Source of the DNA: Allacma fusca
Lineage: Eukaryota; Arthropoda; Collembola; Symphypleona; Sminthuridae
Direction: 5' to 3'
Length of the DNA stretch: 64,000 bases
Assembly: GCA_947179485.1 (NCBI GenBank)
Contig: OX359247.1
Coordinates: 65,151,001 to 65,215,000 of the forward strand
Shown here: in pieces, positions 24,101-37,545 of the stretch
Position numbering within the stretch: position 1 is the stretch's first letter
Layout of the letters: each line of letters starts with the position of its first letter
Notes under the pieces: model-generated
Told to the model about the DNA's origin: nothing
Database searches by the model: none
Seen by the model: only the letters and a program-made list of their open reading frames with translations
Made by a program: the position numbers and the translations under genes

Positions 24101-27100
24101 TGAAAAATCCCCTAATCAAAATTTTGAGCAGAATCATCTTTGTGGTAGATCAGTTTTTGATGCTCTCGGAATCTGGCATCGAAATTTAATTTGATCGACA
24201 TAAAAAAAGTTATACCACAACATTGGTACATTTGTATCCCCATCAAGATTTTCAGTTTTTTTTGAAAAACCCCCTAATCAAAATTTTGAGCAGAATCGTC
24301 TTTGTGGTAGATCAGTTTTTGATGCTCTCACGGAATCTGGCATCAAAATTAAATTTGTTCGACAAACAAAAAAGTTATGCCACAACATTGGTAAATTTGT
24401 AGCCCCATCCAGATTTTCATTTTTTTTTTGAAAAATCCACTAATCAAAATTTTGAGCAGAATTATCTTTGTGGTAGATCAGTTTTTGATGCTCTCGGAAT
24501 CTGGCATCGAAATTTAATTTGATCGACAAACAAAAAAGTTATACCACAACATTGGTACATTTGTATCCCCATCCAGATTTTCAATTTTTTTTTGAAAAAT
24601 CCCCTAATCAAAATTTTGAGCAGAATCGTCTTTGTGGTAGATCAGTTTTTGATGCTCTCTCGGAATCCGGCATCGAAATTTAATTTAATCGACAAACAAA
24701 AAAGTTATACCACAACATTGGTACATTTGTATCCCCATCAAGATTTTCAGTTTTTTTTGAAAAACCCCCTAATCAAAATTTTGAGCAGAATCGTCTTTGT
24801 GGTAGATCAGTTTTTGATGCTCTCACGGAATCTGGCATCAAAATTTAATTTGATCGACAAAAAAAAAGTTATACCACAACATTGGTAAATTTTTAGCCCC
24901 ATCCAGATTGTCAATTTTTTTTGAAAAATCCCCTTATCAAAATTTTGAGCAGAATTATCTTTAAGGTAGATCAGTTTTTCATGGTCTCTTGGAATCTGGC
25001 ATCGAAATTTAATTTGATCGACAAAAAAAAGTTATACCACAACATTGGTAAATTTTTAGCCCCATCCAGATTGTCATTTTTTTTTGAAAAATCCCCTTAT
25101 CAAAATTTTGAGCAGAATTATCTTTAAGGTAGATCAGTTTTTCATGGTCTCTTGGAATCTGGCATCGAAATTTAATTTGATCGACAAAAAAAAAGTTATA
25201 CCACAACATTGGTAAATTTGTATCCCCATCCTGGTTTTCAATTTTTTTTTGAAAAAGCCCCTAATCAAAATTTTGAGCAGAATCTTCTTCTGGTAGATTG
25301 GTTTTTGATGCTCTCTCGGAATCTGGCATCGAAATTTAATTTGATCGACAAACAAAAAAGTTATACCACAACATTGGTACATTTGTATCCCCATCCAGAT
25401 TTTCAATTTTTTTTGAAAAATCCCTTAATCAAAATTTTGAGCAGAATCGTCTTTGTGGTAGATCAGTTTTTGATGCTCTCTCGGAATCCGGCATCGAAAT
25501 TTAATTTAATCGACAAACAAAAAAGTTATACCACAACATTGGTAAATTTGTATCCCCATCAAGATTTTCAATTTTTTTTGAAAAATCCCCTAATCAAAAT
25601 TTTGAGCAGAATCGTCTTTGTGGTATATCAGTTTTTGATGCTCTCACGGAATCTGGCATCGAAATTTAATTTGATCGACAAACAAAAAAGCTATACCACA
25701 ACATTGGTAAATTTGTAGCCCCATCCAGATTTTCAAATTTTTTTGAAAAACCCCTAATCAAAATTTTGAGCATAATTATCTTTGTGGTAGATCAGTTTTT
25801 GATGGTCTCCCGGAATCTGGCATCGAAATTTAATTTGATTGACAAACAAAAAAGTTATGCCACAACATTGGTAAATTTGTAGCCCCATCCAGATTTTCAA
25901 ATTTTTTTGAAAAATCCCCTAATCAAAATTTTGAGCAGAATCGTCTTTGTGGTAGATTAGTTATTAATGGTCTCACGGAATCTGGCATCGAAATTTAATT
26001 TGATCGACAAACAAAAAAGTTATACCACAACATTGGTACACTTGCATCCCCATCCAGATTTTCAACTTTTTTTGAAAAATCCCCTAATCAAAATTTTGAG
26101 AAGAATCGTCTTTGTGATAGATCAGTTTTTGATGCTCTCTCGGAATCTGGCATCGAAATTTAATTTGATCGACAAACAAAAAAGTTATACCACAACATTG
26201 GTAAATTTGTATCCCCATCCAGATTTTCAATTTTTTTTGAAAAATCCACTAATCAAAATTTTGAGGAGAATCGTCTTTGTGGTAGATCAGTTTTTGATGC
26301 TCTCTCGGAATCTAGCATCGATATTTAATTTGATAGACAAACCAAAAAGTTATACCACAACATTGGTAAATTTGTAGCCCCAACCAGATTTTCAAATTTT
26401 TTTGAAAAAGCCCCTAATCAAAATTTTGAGCAGAATCTTCTTCTGGTAGATTGGTTTTTGATGCTCTCTCGGAATCTGGCATCGAAATTTAATTTGATCG
26501 ACAAACAAAAAAGTTATACCACAACATTTGTAAATTTGTAGCCCCATCCAGATTTTCAAAATTTTTTGAAAAATCCCCTAATCAAAATTTTGAGCAGAAT
26601 CGTCTTTGTGGTAGATCATTTCTTGATGCTCTCTCAGGATCTGGCATCGAAATTTAATTTAATCGACAAACAAAAACGTTATACCACAACATTGGTAAAT
26701 TTGTATCCCCATCCAGGTTTTCAATTTGTTTTTGAAAAATCCCCTATTCAAAATTTTGAGCAGAATTATCTTTGTGGTAGATCAGTTTTTGATGCTCTCG
26801 GAATCTGGCATCGAAATTTAATTTGATCGACAAACAAAAAAGTTATACCACAACATTGGTACATTTGTATCCCCATCCAGATTTTCAATTTTTTTTTGAA
26901 AAATCCCCTAATCAAACTTTTGAGCAGAATCGTCTTTGTGGTAGATCAGTTTTTGATGCTCTCTCGGAATCCGGCATCGAAATTTAATTTAATCGACAAA
27001 CAAAAAAGTTATACCACAACATTGGTAAATTTGTATCCCCATCAAGATTTTCAATTTTTTTTGAAAAATCCCCTAATCAAAATTTTGAGCAGAATCGTCT

Positions 27101-28680
27101 TTGTGGTAGATCAGTTTTTGATGCTCTCACGGAATCTGGCATCAAAATTAAATTTGATCGACAAACAAAAACGTTATACTACAACATTGGTAAATTTGTA
27201 GCCCCATCCAGATTTTCATTTTTTTTTGAAAAATCCCCTAATCAAAATTTTGAGCAGAATCATCTTTGTGGTAGATCAGTTTTTGATGCTCTCGGAATCT
27301 GGCATCGAAATTTAATTTGATCGACATAAAAAAAGTTATACCACAACATTGGTACATTTGTATCCCTATCCAGATTTTCAAAATTTTTTGAAAAATCCAC
27401 TAATCAAAATTTTGAGCAGAATCTTCTTTGTGGTAGATCAGTTTTTGATGCTCTCACGGAATCAGGCATCGAAATTTAATTTGATCGACAAACAAAAAAG
27501 TTATACCACAACATTGGTAAATTTGTAGCCCCAACCAGATTTTCATAATTTTTAAAAAAATCCCCTAATCAAACTTTTTAGCAGAATCGTCTTTGTGGTA
27601 GATCAGTTTTTGATGCTCTCACGGAATCTGGCATCAAAATTAAATTTGTTCGACAAACAAAAAAGTTATGCCACAACATTGGTAAATTTGTAGCCCCATC
27701 CAGATTTTCATTTTTTTTTTGAAAAATCCACTAATCAAAATTTTGAGCAGAATTATCTTTGTGGTAGATCAGTTTTTGATGCTCTCGGAATCTGGCATCG
27801 AAATTTAATTTGATCGACAAAAAAAAAGTTATACCACAACATTGGTAAATTTGTATCCCCATCCAGATTTTCAACTTTTTTTGAAAAATCCCCTAATCAA
27901 AATTTTGAGCAGAATCGTCTTTGTGGTAGATCAGTTTTTGATGCTCTCTCGGAATCCGGCATCGAAATTTAATTTAATCGACAAACAAAAAAGTTATACC
28001 ACAACATTGGTAAATTTGTATCCCCATCAAGATTTTCAATTTTTTTTGAAAAATCCCCTAATCAAAATTTTGAGCAGAATCGTCTTTGTGGTACATCAGT
28101 TTTTGATGCTCTCACGGAATCTGGCATCAAAATTTAATTTTATCGACAAAAAAAAAGTTATACCACAACATTGGTAAATTTTTAGCCCCATCCAGATTGT
28201 CAATTTTTTTTGAAAAATCCCCTTATCAAAATTTTGAGCAGAATTATCTTAAAGGTAGATCAGTTTTTCATGGTCTCTTGGAATCTGGCATCGAAATTTA
28301 ATTTGATCGACAAAAAAAAGTTATACCACAACATTGGTAAATTTTAAGCCCCATCCAGATTGTCAATTTTTTTTGAAAAATCCCCTTATCAAAATTTTGA
28401 GCAGAATTATCTTTAAGGTAGATCAGTTTTTCATGGTCTCTTGGAATCTGGCATCGAAATTTAATTTGATCGACAAAAAAAAAGTTATACCACAACATTG
28501 GTAAATTTGTATCCCCATCACGATTTTCAACTTTTTTTGAAAAATCCCCTAATCAAAATTTTGAGAAGAATCGTCTTTGTGATAGATCAGTTTTTGATGC
28601 TCTCTCGGAATCTGGCATCGAAATTTAATTTGATCGACAAACAAAAAAGTTATACCACAACATTGGTAAATCTGTAGCCC
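24101..28680. repeat. Region V left: mixed monomers, four-base-deleted units appear
   Basis: Units with gatgctctcggaatc (four bases shorter than gatgctctcacggaatc) start at about 24166 and recur near 24490, 26795, 27290 and 27785. They alternate with units ending gcatcaaaattaaattt and with short units having ctttaaggtagatcagtttttcatgg and gacaaaaaaaag. Two such short units are adjacent at 24.96-25.2 kb and again at 28.25-28.5 kb. Cassette copy 4 lies inside (25,740-26,165). All is satellite. Confidence 0.83.
25740..26165. repeat. Three-monomer cassette, copy 4
   Basis: Same trio as at 2510, with ggtacacttgc at 26035, 2,963 bp (18 monomers) after copy 3. Private differences are gtagattagttattaatgg and agttatgccac. 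Confidence 0.85.
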
Positions 28681-31002
28681 CAACCAGATTTTCAAAATTT
28701 TTAAAAAAATCCCCTAATCAAAATTTTTAGCAGAATCGTCTTTGTGGTGGATCAGTTTTTGATGCTCTCACGGTATCTGGCATCAAAATTAAATTTGTTC
28801 GACAAACAAAAAAGTTATGCCACAACATTGGTAAATTTGTAGCCCCATCCAGATTTTCATTTTTTTTTGAAAAATCCACTAATCAAAATTTTGAGCAGAA
28901 TTATCTTTGTGGTAGATCAGTTTTTGATGCTCTCGGAATCTGGCATCGAAATTTAATTTGATCGACAAACAAAAAAGTTATACCACAACATTGGTACATT
29001 TGTATCCCCATCCAGATTTTCAATTTTTTTTTGAAAAATCCCCTAATCAAAATTTTGAGCAGAATCGTCTTTGTGATAGATCAGTTTTTGATGCTCTCTC
29101 GGAATCTGGCATCGAAATTTAATTTGATCGACAAACAAAAAAGTTATACCACAACATTGGTAAATTTGTAGCCCCAACCAGATTTTCAAAATTTTTAAAA
29201 AAATCCCCTAATCAAAATTTTTAGCAGAATCGTCTTTGTGGTGGATCAGTTTTTGATGCTCTCACGGAATCTGGCATCAAAATTAAATTTGTTCGACAAA
29301 CAAAAAAGTTATGCCACAACATTGGTAAATTTGTAGCCCCATCCAGATTTTCATTTTTTTTTTGAAAAATCCACTAATCAAAATTTTGAGCAGAATTATC
29401 TTTGTGGTAGATCAGTTTTTGATGCTCTCGGAATCTGGCATCGAAATTTAATTTGATCGACAAACAAAAAAGTTATACCACAACATTGGTACATTTGTAT
29501 CCCCATCCAGATTTTCAATTTTTTTTGAAAAATCCCCTTATCAAAATTTTGAGCAGAATTATCTTAAAGGTAGATCAGTTTTTCATGGTCTCTTGGAATC
29601 TGGCATCGAAATTTAATTTGATCGACAAAAAAAAAGTTATACCACAACATTGGTAAATTTGTATCCCCATCACGATTTTCAACTTTTTTTGAAAAATCCC
29701 CTAATCAAAATTTTGAGAAGAATCGTCTTTGTGATAGTTCAGTTTTTGATGCTCTCTCGGAATCTGGCATCGAAATTTAATTTGATCGACAAACAAAAAA
29801 GTTATACCACAACATTGGTAAATTTGTAGCCCCAACCAGATTTTCAAAATTTTTAAAAAAATCCCCTAATCAAAATTTTTAGCAGAATCGTCTTTGTGGT
29901 GGATCAGTTTTTGATGCTCTCACGGAATCTGGCATCAAAATTAAATTTGTTCGACAAACAAAAAAGTTATGCCACAACATTGGTAAATTTGTAGCCCCAT
30001 CCAGATTTTCATTTTTTTTTTGAAAAATCCACTAATCAAAATTTTGAGCAGAATTATCTTTGTGGTAGATCAGTTTTTGATGCTCTCGGAATCTGGCATC
30101 GAAATTTTATTTGATCGACAAACAAAAAAGTTATACCACAACATTGGTACATTTGTATCCCCATCCAGATTTTCAATTTTTTTTGAAAAATCCCCTTATC
30201 AAAATTTTGAGCAGAATTATCTTAAAGGTAGATCAGTTTTTCATGGTCTCTTGGAATCTGGCATCGAAATTTAATTTGATCGACAAAAAAAAAGTTATAC
30301 CACAACATTGGTAAATTTTAAGCCCCATCCAGATTGTCAATTTTTTTTGAAAAATCCCCTTATCAAAATTTTGAGCAAAATTATCTTTAAGGTAGATCAG
30401 TTTTTCATGGTCTCTTGGAATCTGGCATCGAAATTTAATTTGATCGACAAAAAAAAAGTTATACCACAACATTGGTAAATTTGTATCCCCATCACGATTT
30501 TCAACTTTTTTTGAAAAATCCCCTAATCAAAATTTTGAGAAGAATCGTCTTTGTGATAGATCAGTTTTTGATGCTCTCTCGGAATCTGGCATCGAAATTT
30601 AATTTGATCGACAAACAAAAAAGTTATACCACAACATTGGTAAATTTGTAGCCCCAACCAGATTTTCAAAATTTTTAAAAAAATCCCCTAATCAAAATTT
30701 TTAGCAGAATCGTCTTTGTGGTGGATCAGTTTTTGATGCTCTCACGGAATCTGGCATCAAAATTAAATTTGTTCGACAAACAAAAAAGTTATGCCACAAC
30801 ATTGGTAAATTTGTAGCCCCATCCAGATTTTCATTTTTTTTTGAAAAATCCACTAATCAAAATTTTGAGCAGAATTATCTTTGTGGTAGATCAGTTTTTG
30901 ATGCTCTCGGAATCTGGCATCGAAATTTAATTTGATCGACAAACAAAAAAGTTATACCACAACATTGGTACATTTGTATCCCCATCCAGATTTTCAATTT
31001 TT
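28681..31002. repeat. Accordion block: overlapping 3-, 4- and 5-monomer repeats
   Basis: The marker caaccag followed by atttttaaaaaaatcccc and tttttagcag occurs with caacca at 28681, 29175, 29833 and 30655: spacings of 494, 658 and 822 bp, which are 3, 4 and 5 monomers. The block 29,045-29,645 matches 29,703-30,303 (offset 658), and 29,540-30,180 matches 30,362-31,002 (offset 822). Each copy also holds the gtggtggatcag and ttgttcgac variants. Confidence 0.87.
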
Positions 31003-33000
31003 TTTTGAAAAATCCCCTAATCAAAATTTTGAGCAGAATCGTCTTTGTGGTAGATCAGTTTTTGATGCTCTCTCGGAATCCGGCATCGAAATTTAATTTA
31101 ATCGACAAACAAAAAAGTTATACCACAACATTGGTAAATTTGTATCCCCATCAAGATTTTCAATTTTTTTTGAAAAATCCCCTAATCAAAATTTTGAGCA
31201 GAATCGTCTTTGTGGTAGATCAGTTTTTGATGCTCTCACGGAATCTGGCATCAAAATTTAATTTGATCGACAAAAAAAAAGTTATACCACAACATTGGTA
31301 AATTTTTAGCCCCATCCAGATTGTCAATTTTTTTTGAAAAATCCCCTTATCAAAATTTTGAGCAGAATTATCTTTAAGGTAGATCAGTTTTTCATGGTCT
31401 CTTGGAATCTGGCATCGAAATTTAATTTGATCGACAAAAAAAAAGTTATACCACAACATTGGTAAATTTGTATCCCCATCCTGGTTTTCAATTTTTTTTT
31501 GAAAAAGCCCCTAATCAAAATTTTGAGCAGAATCGTCTTCTGGTAGATTGGTTTTTGATGCTCTCTCGGAATCTGGCATCGAAATTTAATTTGATCGACT
31601 AACAAAAAAGTTATACCACAACATTTGTAAATTTGTAGCCCCATCCAGATTTTCAAAATTTTTTGAAAAATCCCCTAATCAAAATTTTGAGCAGAATCGT
31701 CTTTGTGGTAGATCAGTTCTTGATGCTCTCTCGGAATCTGGCATCGAAATTTAATTTAATCGACAAACAAAAACGTTATACCACAACATTGGTAAAATTT
31801 GTATCCCCATCCAGGTTTTCAATTTTTTTTTGAAAAATCCCCTAATCAAAATTTTGAGCAGAATCGTCTTTGTGGTAGATCAGTTTTTGATGCTCTGACG
31901 GAATCTGGCATCGAAATTTAATTTGATCGACAAACAAAAGTGTTATACCGCAACATTGGTAAATTTGTATCCCCATCCAGATTTTCAATTTTTTTTGAAA
32001 AATCCCCTAATCAAAATTTTGAGCAGAATAGTCTTTGTGGTAGATCAGTTTTTGATGCTGTCAGGAAATCTGGCATCGAAATTTAATTTGATTGACAAAC
32101 AAAAACGTTATACCACAATATTGGTAAATTTGTAGCCCCAACCAGATTTTCAATTTTTTTTGAATAATCCCCTAATCAAAATTTTGAGCAGAATCTTCTT
32201 CTGGTAGATCAGTTTTTGATGCTTTCTCGGAATCTGGCATCGAAATTTAATTTGATCGACAAACAAAAAAGTTATACCACAACATTGGTAAATTTGTATC
32301 CCCATCCAGGTTTTCAATTTTTTTTAAAAAAATCCCCTAATCAAAATTTTTAACAGAATCGTCTTTGTTGTAGATCAGTTTTTGATGCTCTCACGGAATC
32401 TGGCATCGAAATTTAATTTGATCGACAAACAAAAAAGTTATACCACAACATTAGTAAATTTGTAGCCCCATCCAGATTTTCAAAGTTTTTTAAAAAATGC
32501 CCTAATCAAAATTTTGAGCAGAATCGTCTTTGTGGTAGATCAGTTTTTGATGCTCTCACGGAATCTGGCATCAAAATTAAATTTGATCGACAAACAAAAA
32601 CGTTATACCACAACATTGGTAAATTTGTAGCCCCATCCAGATTTTCATTTTTTTTTTGAAAAATCCCCTAATCAAAATTTTGAGCAGAATCATCTTTGTG
32701 GTAGATCAGTTTTTGATGCTCTCGGAATCTGGCATCGAAATTCAATTTGATCGACATAAAAAAAGTTATACCACAACATTGGTAAATTTGTAACCCCATC
32801 AAGATTTTCAATTTTTTTTTGAAAAATCCCCTAATCAAAATTTTGAGCAGAATCGTCTTTGTGGTAGATCAGTTTTTGATGCTCTCACGAAATCTGGCAT
32901 CAAAATTAAATTTGATCGACAAACAAAAAAGTTATACCACAACATTGGTACATTTGTATCCCCATCCAGATTTTCAATGTTTTTTGAAAAATCCCCTAAT
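31003..33000. repeat. Region V right: mixed monomers with distant gtcagg copy
   Basis: This stretch joins units of the 24-28 kb kind with a group typical of 3-12 kb: gctgtcaggaaatc (gtcagg at 32060), cccaaccag with gaataatcccc (about 32148) and caaaatttttaacag (about 32343). The gtcagg unit is about 19.6 kb (119 monomers) from its nearest relative at 12462. No gene or foreign DNA was seen. Confidence 0.83.
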
Positions 33001-36000
33001 CAAAATTTTGAGCAGATTTTTCTTCTGGTAGATCCGTTTTTGATGCTCTCTCGGAATCTAGCATCGAAATTTAATTTGATCGACAAACAAAAAAGTTATA
33101 CCACAACATTGGTAAATTTGTAGCCCCATCCAGATATTCAAAATGTTTTGAAAAATCCCCTAATCAAAATTTTGAGCAGAATCGTCTTTGTGGTAGATCA
33201 GTTTTTGATGCTCTCACGGAATCTGGCATCGAAGTTTAATTTGATCGACAAACAAAAAAGTTATACCACAACATTGGTACATTTGTATCCCCATCCAGAT
33301 TTTTAATTTTTTTTGAAAATTCCCCTAATCAAAATTTTGAGCAGAAACGTCTTTGTTTGAGATCAGTTTTTGATGCTCTCTCGGAACCTAGCATCGATAT
33401 TTAATTTGATCGACAAACAAAAAAGTTATATAACAACATTGGTAAATTTGTAGCCCCATCCGGATATTCAAAAATTTTTGAAAAATCCCCTAATCAAAAT
33501 TTTGAGCAGAATCGTCTTTGTGGTAGATCAGTTTTTGATGCTCTCACGGAATCTGGCATCGAAATTTAATTTGATCGACAAACAAAAAAGTTATACCACA
33601 ACATTGGTAAATTTGTATCCCCATCCAGATTTTCAATTTGTTTTTGAAAAATCCCCTAATCAAAATTTTCAGCAGAATCTTCTTTAGGTAGATCAGTTTT
33701 TGAAGCTCTCTCGGAATCTAGCATCGATATTTAATTTGATCGACAAACAAAAAAGTTATACCACAACATTGGTAAATTTGTAGCCCCATCCAGATATTCA
33801 AAATTTTTTGAAAAATCCCCTAATCAAAATTTTGAGCAGAATCTTCTTCTGGTAGATCCGTTTTTGATGCTCTCTCGGAATCTAGCATCGAAATTTAATT
33901 TGATCGACAAACAAAAAAGTTATACCACAACATTGGTAAATTTGTAGCCCCATCCAGATATTCAAATTTTTTTGAAAAATCCCTTAATCAAAATTTTGAG
34001 CAGAATCTTCTTCTGGTAGATCAGTTTTTGATGCTCTCACAGGATCTGGCATCGAAATTAAATTTGATCGACAAACAAAAAAGTTATACCACAACATTGG
34101 TAAATTTGTAGCCCCATCCAGATATTCAAAATTTTTTGAAAATCCCCTAATCAAAATTTTGAGCAGAATCGTCTTTGTGGTAGATTAGTTTTTGATGCTC
34201 TCTCGGAATCTAGCATCGAAATTTAATTTGATCGACAAACAAAAAAGTTATACCACAACATTGGTAAATTTGTAGCCCCATCCAGATTTTCATTTTTTTT
34301 TTGAAAAATCCCGTAATCAAAATTTTGAGCAGAATCGTCTTTGTGGTAGATCAGTTTTTGATGCTCTCACAGGATCTGGCATCGAAATTAAATTTGATCG
34401 ACAAACAAAAAAATTATCACAACATTGGTAAATTATTAGCCCCATCCAGATTTTCAATTTTTTTTGAAAAATCCCCTTATCAAAATTTTGAGCAGAATCA
34501 TCTTTAAGGTAGATCAGTTTTTCATGGTCTCTCGGAATCTGGCATCGAAATTCAATTTGATCGACATAAAAAAAGTTATACGACAACATTGGTACATTTG
34601 TATCCCCATCCAGATTTTTAATGTTTTTTGAAAAATCCCCTAATCAAAATTTTGAGCAGAATTTTCTTCTGGTAGATCAGTTTTTGATGCTCTCTCGGAA
34701 TCTAGCATCGAAATTTAATTTGATCGACAAACAAAAAAGTTATACCACAACATTGGTAAATTTGTAGCCCCATCCAGATATTCAAAATTTTTTGAAAAAT
34801 CCCCTAATCAAAATTTTGAGCAGAATCATCTTTGTGGTAGATCAGTTTTTGATGCTCTCGGAATCTGGCATCCAAATTCAATTTGATCGACAAACAAAAA
34901 CGTTATACCACAACATTGGTAAATTTGTAGCCCCATCCAGATTTTCAAAGTTTTTTAAAAAATCCCCTAATCAAAATTTTGAGCAGAATCGTCTTTGTGG
35001 TAGATCAGTTTTTGATGCTCTCACGGAATCTGGCATCAAAATTAAATTTGTTTGACAAACAAAAACGTTATACCACAACATTGGTAAATTTGTAGCCCCA
35101 TCCAGATTTTCATTTTTTTTTGAAAAATCCCCTAATCAAAATTTTGAGCAGAATCATCTTTGTGGTAGATCAGTTTTTGATGCTCTCGGAATCTGGTATC
35201 GAAATTCAATTTGATCGACATAAAAAAAGTTATACCACAACATTGGTACATTTGTATCCCCATCCAGATTTTCAATGTTTTTTGAAAAATCCCCTAATCA
35301 AAATTTTGAGCAGAATTTTCTTCTGGTAGATCAGTTTTTGATGCTCTCTCGGAATCTAGCATCGAAATTTAATTTGATCGACAAACAAAAAAGTTATACC
35401 ACAACATTGGTAAATTTGTAGCCCCATCCAGATATTCAAAATTTTTTGAAAATCCCCTAATCAAAATTTTGAGCAGAATCGTCTTTGTGGTAGATTAGTT
35501 TTTGATGCTTTTACGGAATCTGGCATCGAAATTTAATTTGATCGACAAACAAAAAAGTTATACCACAACATTGGTAAATTTGTAGCCCCATCCAGATATT
35601 CAAAATTTTTTGAAAATCCCCTAATCAAAATTTTGAGCAGAATCGTCTTTGTGGTAGATTAGTTTTTGATGCTCTCTCGGAATCTAGCATCGAAATTTAA
35701 TTTGATCGACAAACAAAAAAGTTATACCACAACATTGGTAAATTTGTAGCCCCATCCAGATTTTCATTTTTTTTTTGAAAAATCCCGAAATCAAAATTTT
35801 GAGCAGAATCGTCTTTGTGGTAGATCAGTTTTTGATGCTCTCACAGGATCTGGCATCGAAATTAAATTTGATCGACAAACAAAAAAATTATCACAACATT
35901 GGTAAATTATTAGCCCCATCCAGATTTTCAATGTTTTTTGAAAAATCCCCTAATCAAAATTTTGAGCAGAATTTTCTTCTGGTAGATCAGTTTTTGATGC

Positions 36001-36300
36001 TCTCTCGGAATCTAGCATCGAAATTTAATTTGATCGACAAACAAAAAAGTTATACCACAACATTGGTAAATTTGTAGCCCCATCCAGATATTCAAAATTT
36101 TTTGAAAAATCCCCTAATCAAAATTTTGAGCAGAATCATCTTTGTGGTAGATCAGTTTTTGATGCTCTCGGAATCTGGCATCCAAATTCAATTTGATCGA
36201 CAAACAAAAACGTTATACCACAACATTGGTAAATTTGTAGCCCCATCCAGATTTTCAAAGTTTTTTAAAAAATCCCCTAATCAAAATTTTGAGCAGAATC
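33001..36300. repeat. Region VI left: tctagcatcg-type monomers
   Basis: Units with cttcttctggtagatc and ggaatctagcatcg become dominant. New variants enter: gcagaaacgtctttgtttgag (33341), ctttaggtagatcag with tttttgaagctc (33684), and the short end aaaaaattatcacaac with aattattagcccc (34410, 35887). The units at 35120 and 36430 are related at offset 1,310 (8 monomers). Runs of four-base-deleted units (gatgctctcggaatc) continue. Confidence 0.82.
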
Positions 36301-37545
36301 GTCTTTGTGGTAGATCAGTTTTTGATGCTCTCACGGAATCTGGCATCAAAATTAAATTTGATCGACAAACAAAAACGTTATACCACAACATTGGTAAATT
36401 TGTAGCCCCATCCAGATTTTCATTTTTTTTTGAAAAATCCCCTAATCAAAATTTTGAGCAGAATCATCTTTGTGGTAGATCAGTTTTTGATGCTCTCGGA
36501 ATCTGGCATCGAAATTCAATTTGATCGACATAAAAAAAGTTATACCACAACATTGGTACATTTGTATCCCCATCCAGATTTTCAATGTTTTTTGAAAAAT
36601 CCCCTAATCAGAATTTTGAGCAGAATCTTCTTCTGGTAGGTCAGTTTTTGATGCTCTCTCGGAATCTAGCATCGAAATTTAATTTGATCGACAAACAAAA
36701 AAGTTATACCACAACATTGGTAAATTTGTAGCCCCATCCAGATATTCAAAATTTTTTGAAAATCCCCTAATCAAAATTTTGAGCAGAATCGTCTTTGTGG
36801 TAGATTAGTTTTTGATGCTCTCACGGAATCTGGCATCGAAGTTTAATTTGATCGACAAACAAAAAAGTTATACCACAACATTGGTAAATTTGTAGCCCCA
36901 ACCAGATTTTCAATTTTTTTTAAAAAATCCCCTAATCAAAATTTTGAGCAGAATCGTCTTTGTGGTAGATCAGTTTTTGATGCTCTCACGGAATCTGGCA
37001 TCAAAATTAAATTTGATCGACAAACAAAAACGTTATACCACAACATTGGTAAATTTGTAGCCCCATCCAGATTTTCATTTTTTTTTGAAAAATCCCCTAA
37101 TCAAAATTTTGAGCAGAATCATCTTTGTGGTAGATCAGTTTTTGATGCTCTCGGAATCTGGCATCGAAATTCAATTTGATCGACATAAAAAAAGTTATAC
37201 CACAACATTGGTACATTTGTATCCCCATCCAGATTTTCAATGTTTTTTGAAAAATCCCCTAATCAGAATTTTGAGCAGAATCTTCTTCTGGTAGGTCAGT
37301 TTTTGATGCTCTCTCGGAATCTAGCATCGAAATTTAATTTGATCGACAAACAAAAAAGTTATACCACAACATTGGTAAATTTGTAGCCCCATCCAGATAT
37401 TCAAAATTTTTTGAAAATCCCCTAATCAAAATTTTGAGCAGAATCGTCTTTGTGGTAGATTAGTTTTTGATGCTCTCACGGAATCTGGCATCGAAGTTTA
37501 ATTTGATCGACAAACAAAAAAGTTATACCACAACATTGGTACATT
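36301..37545. repeat. 655-bp HOR (4 monomers), two tandem copies
   Basis: The stretch 36,300-36,890 is repeated at 36,955-37,545, offset 655. Shared markers are gatcgacataaaaaaag, caatgttttttgaaa, taatcagaattttgag and ctggtaggtcag (about 36635 and 37290). A mean monomer of 163.75 bp reflects the four-base-deleted unit inside each copy. Confidence 0.87.

Noticed and set aside
28298-28498. Homopolymer A8-A9 and T8-T10 runs as functional signals
   Set aside because: They vary by one or two bases between neighbouring units, as expected from slippage or sequencing error in homopolymers.
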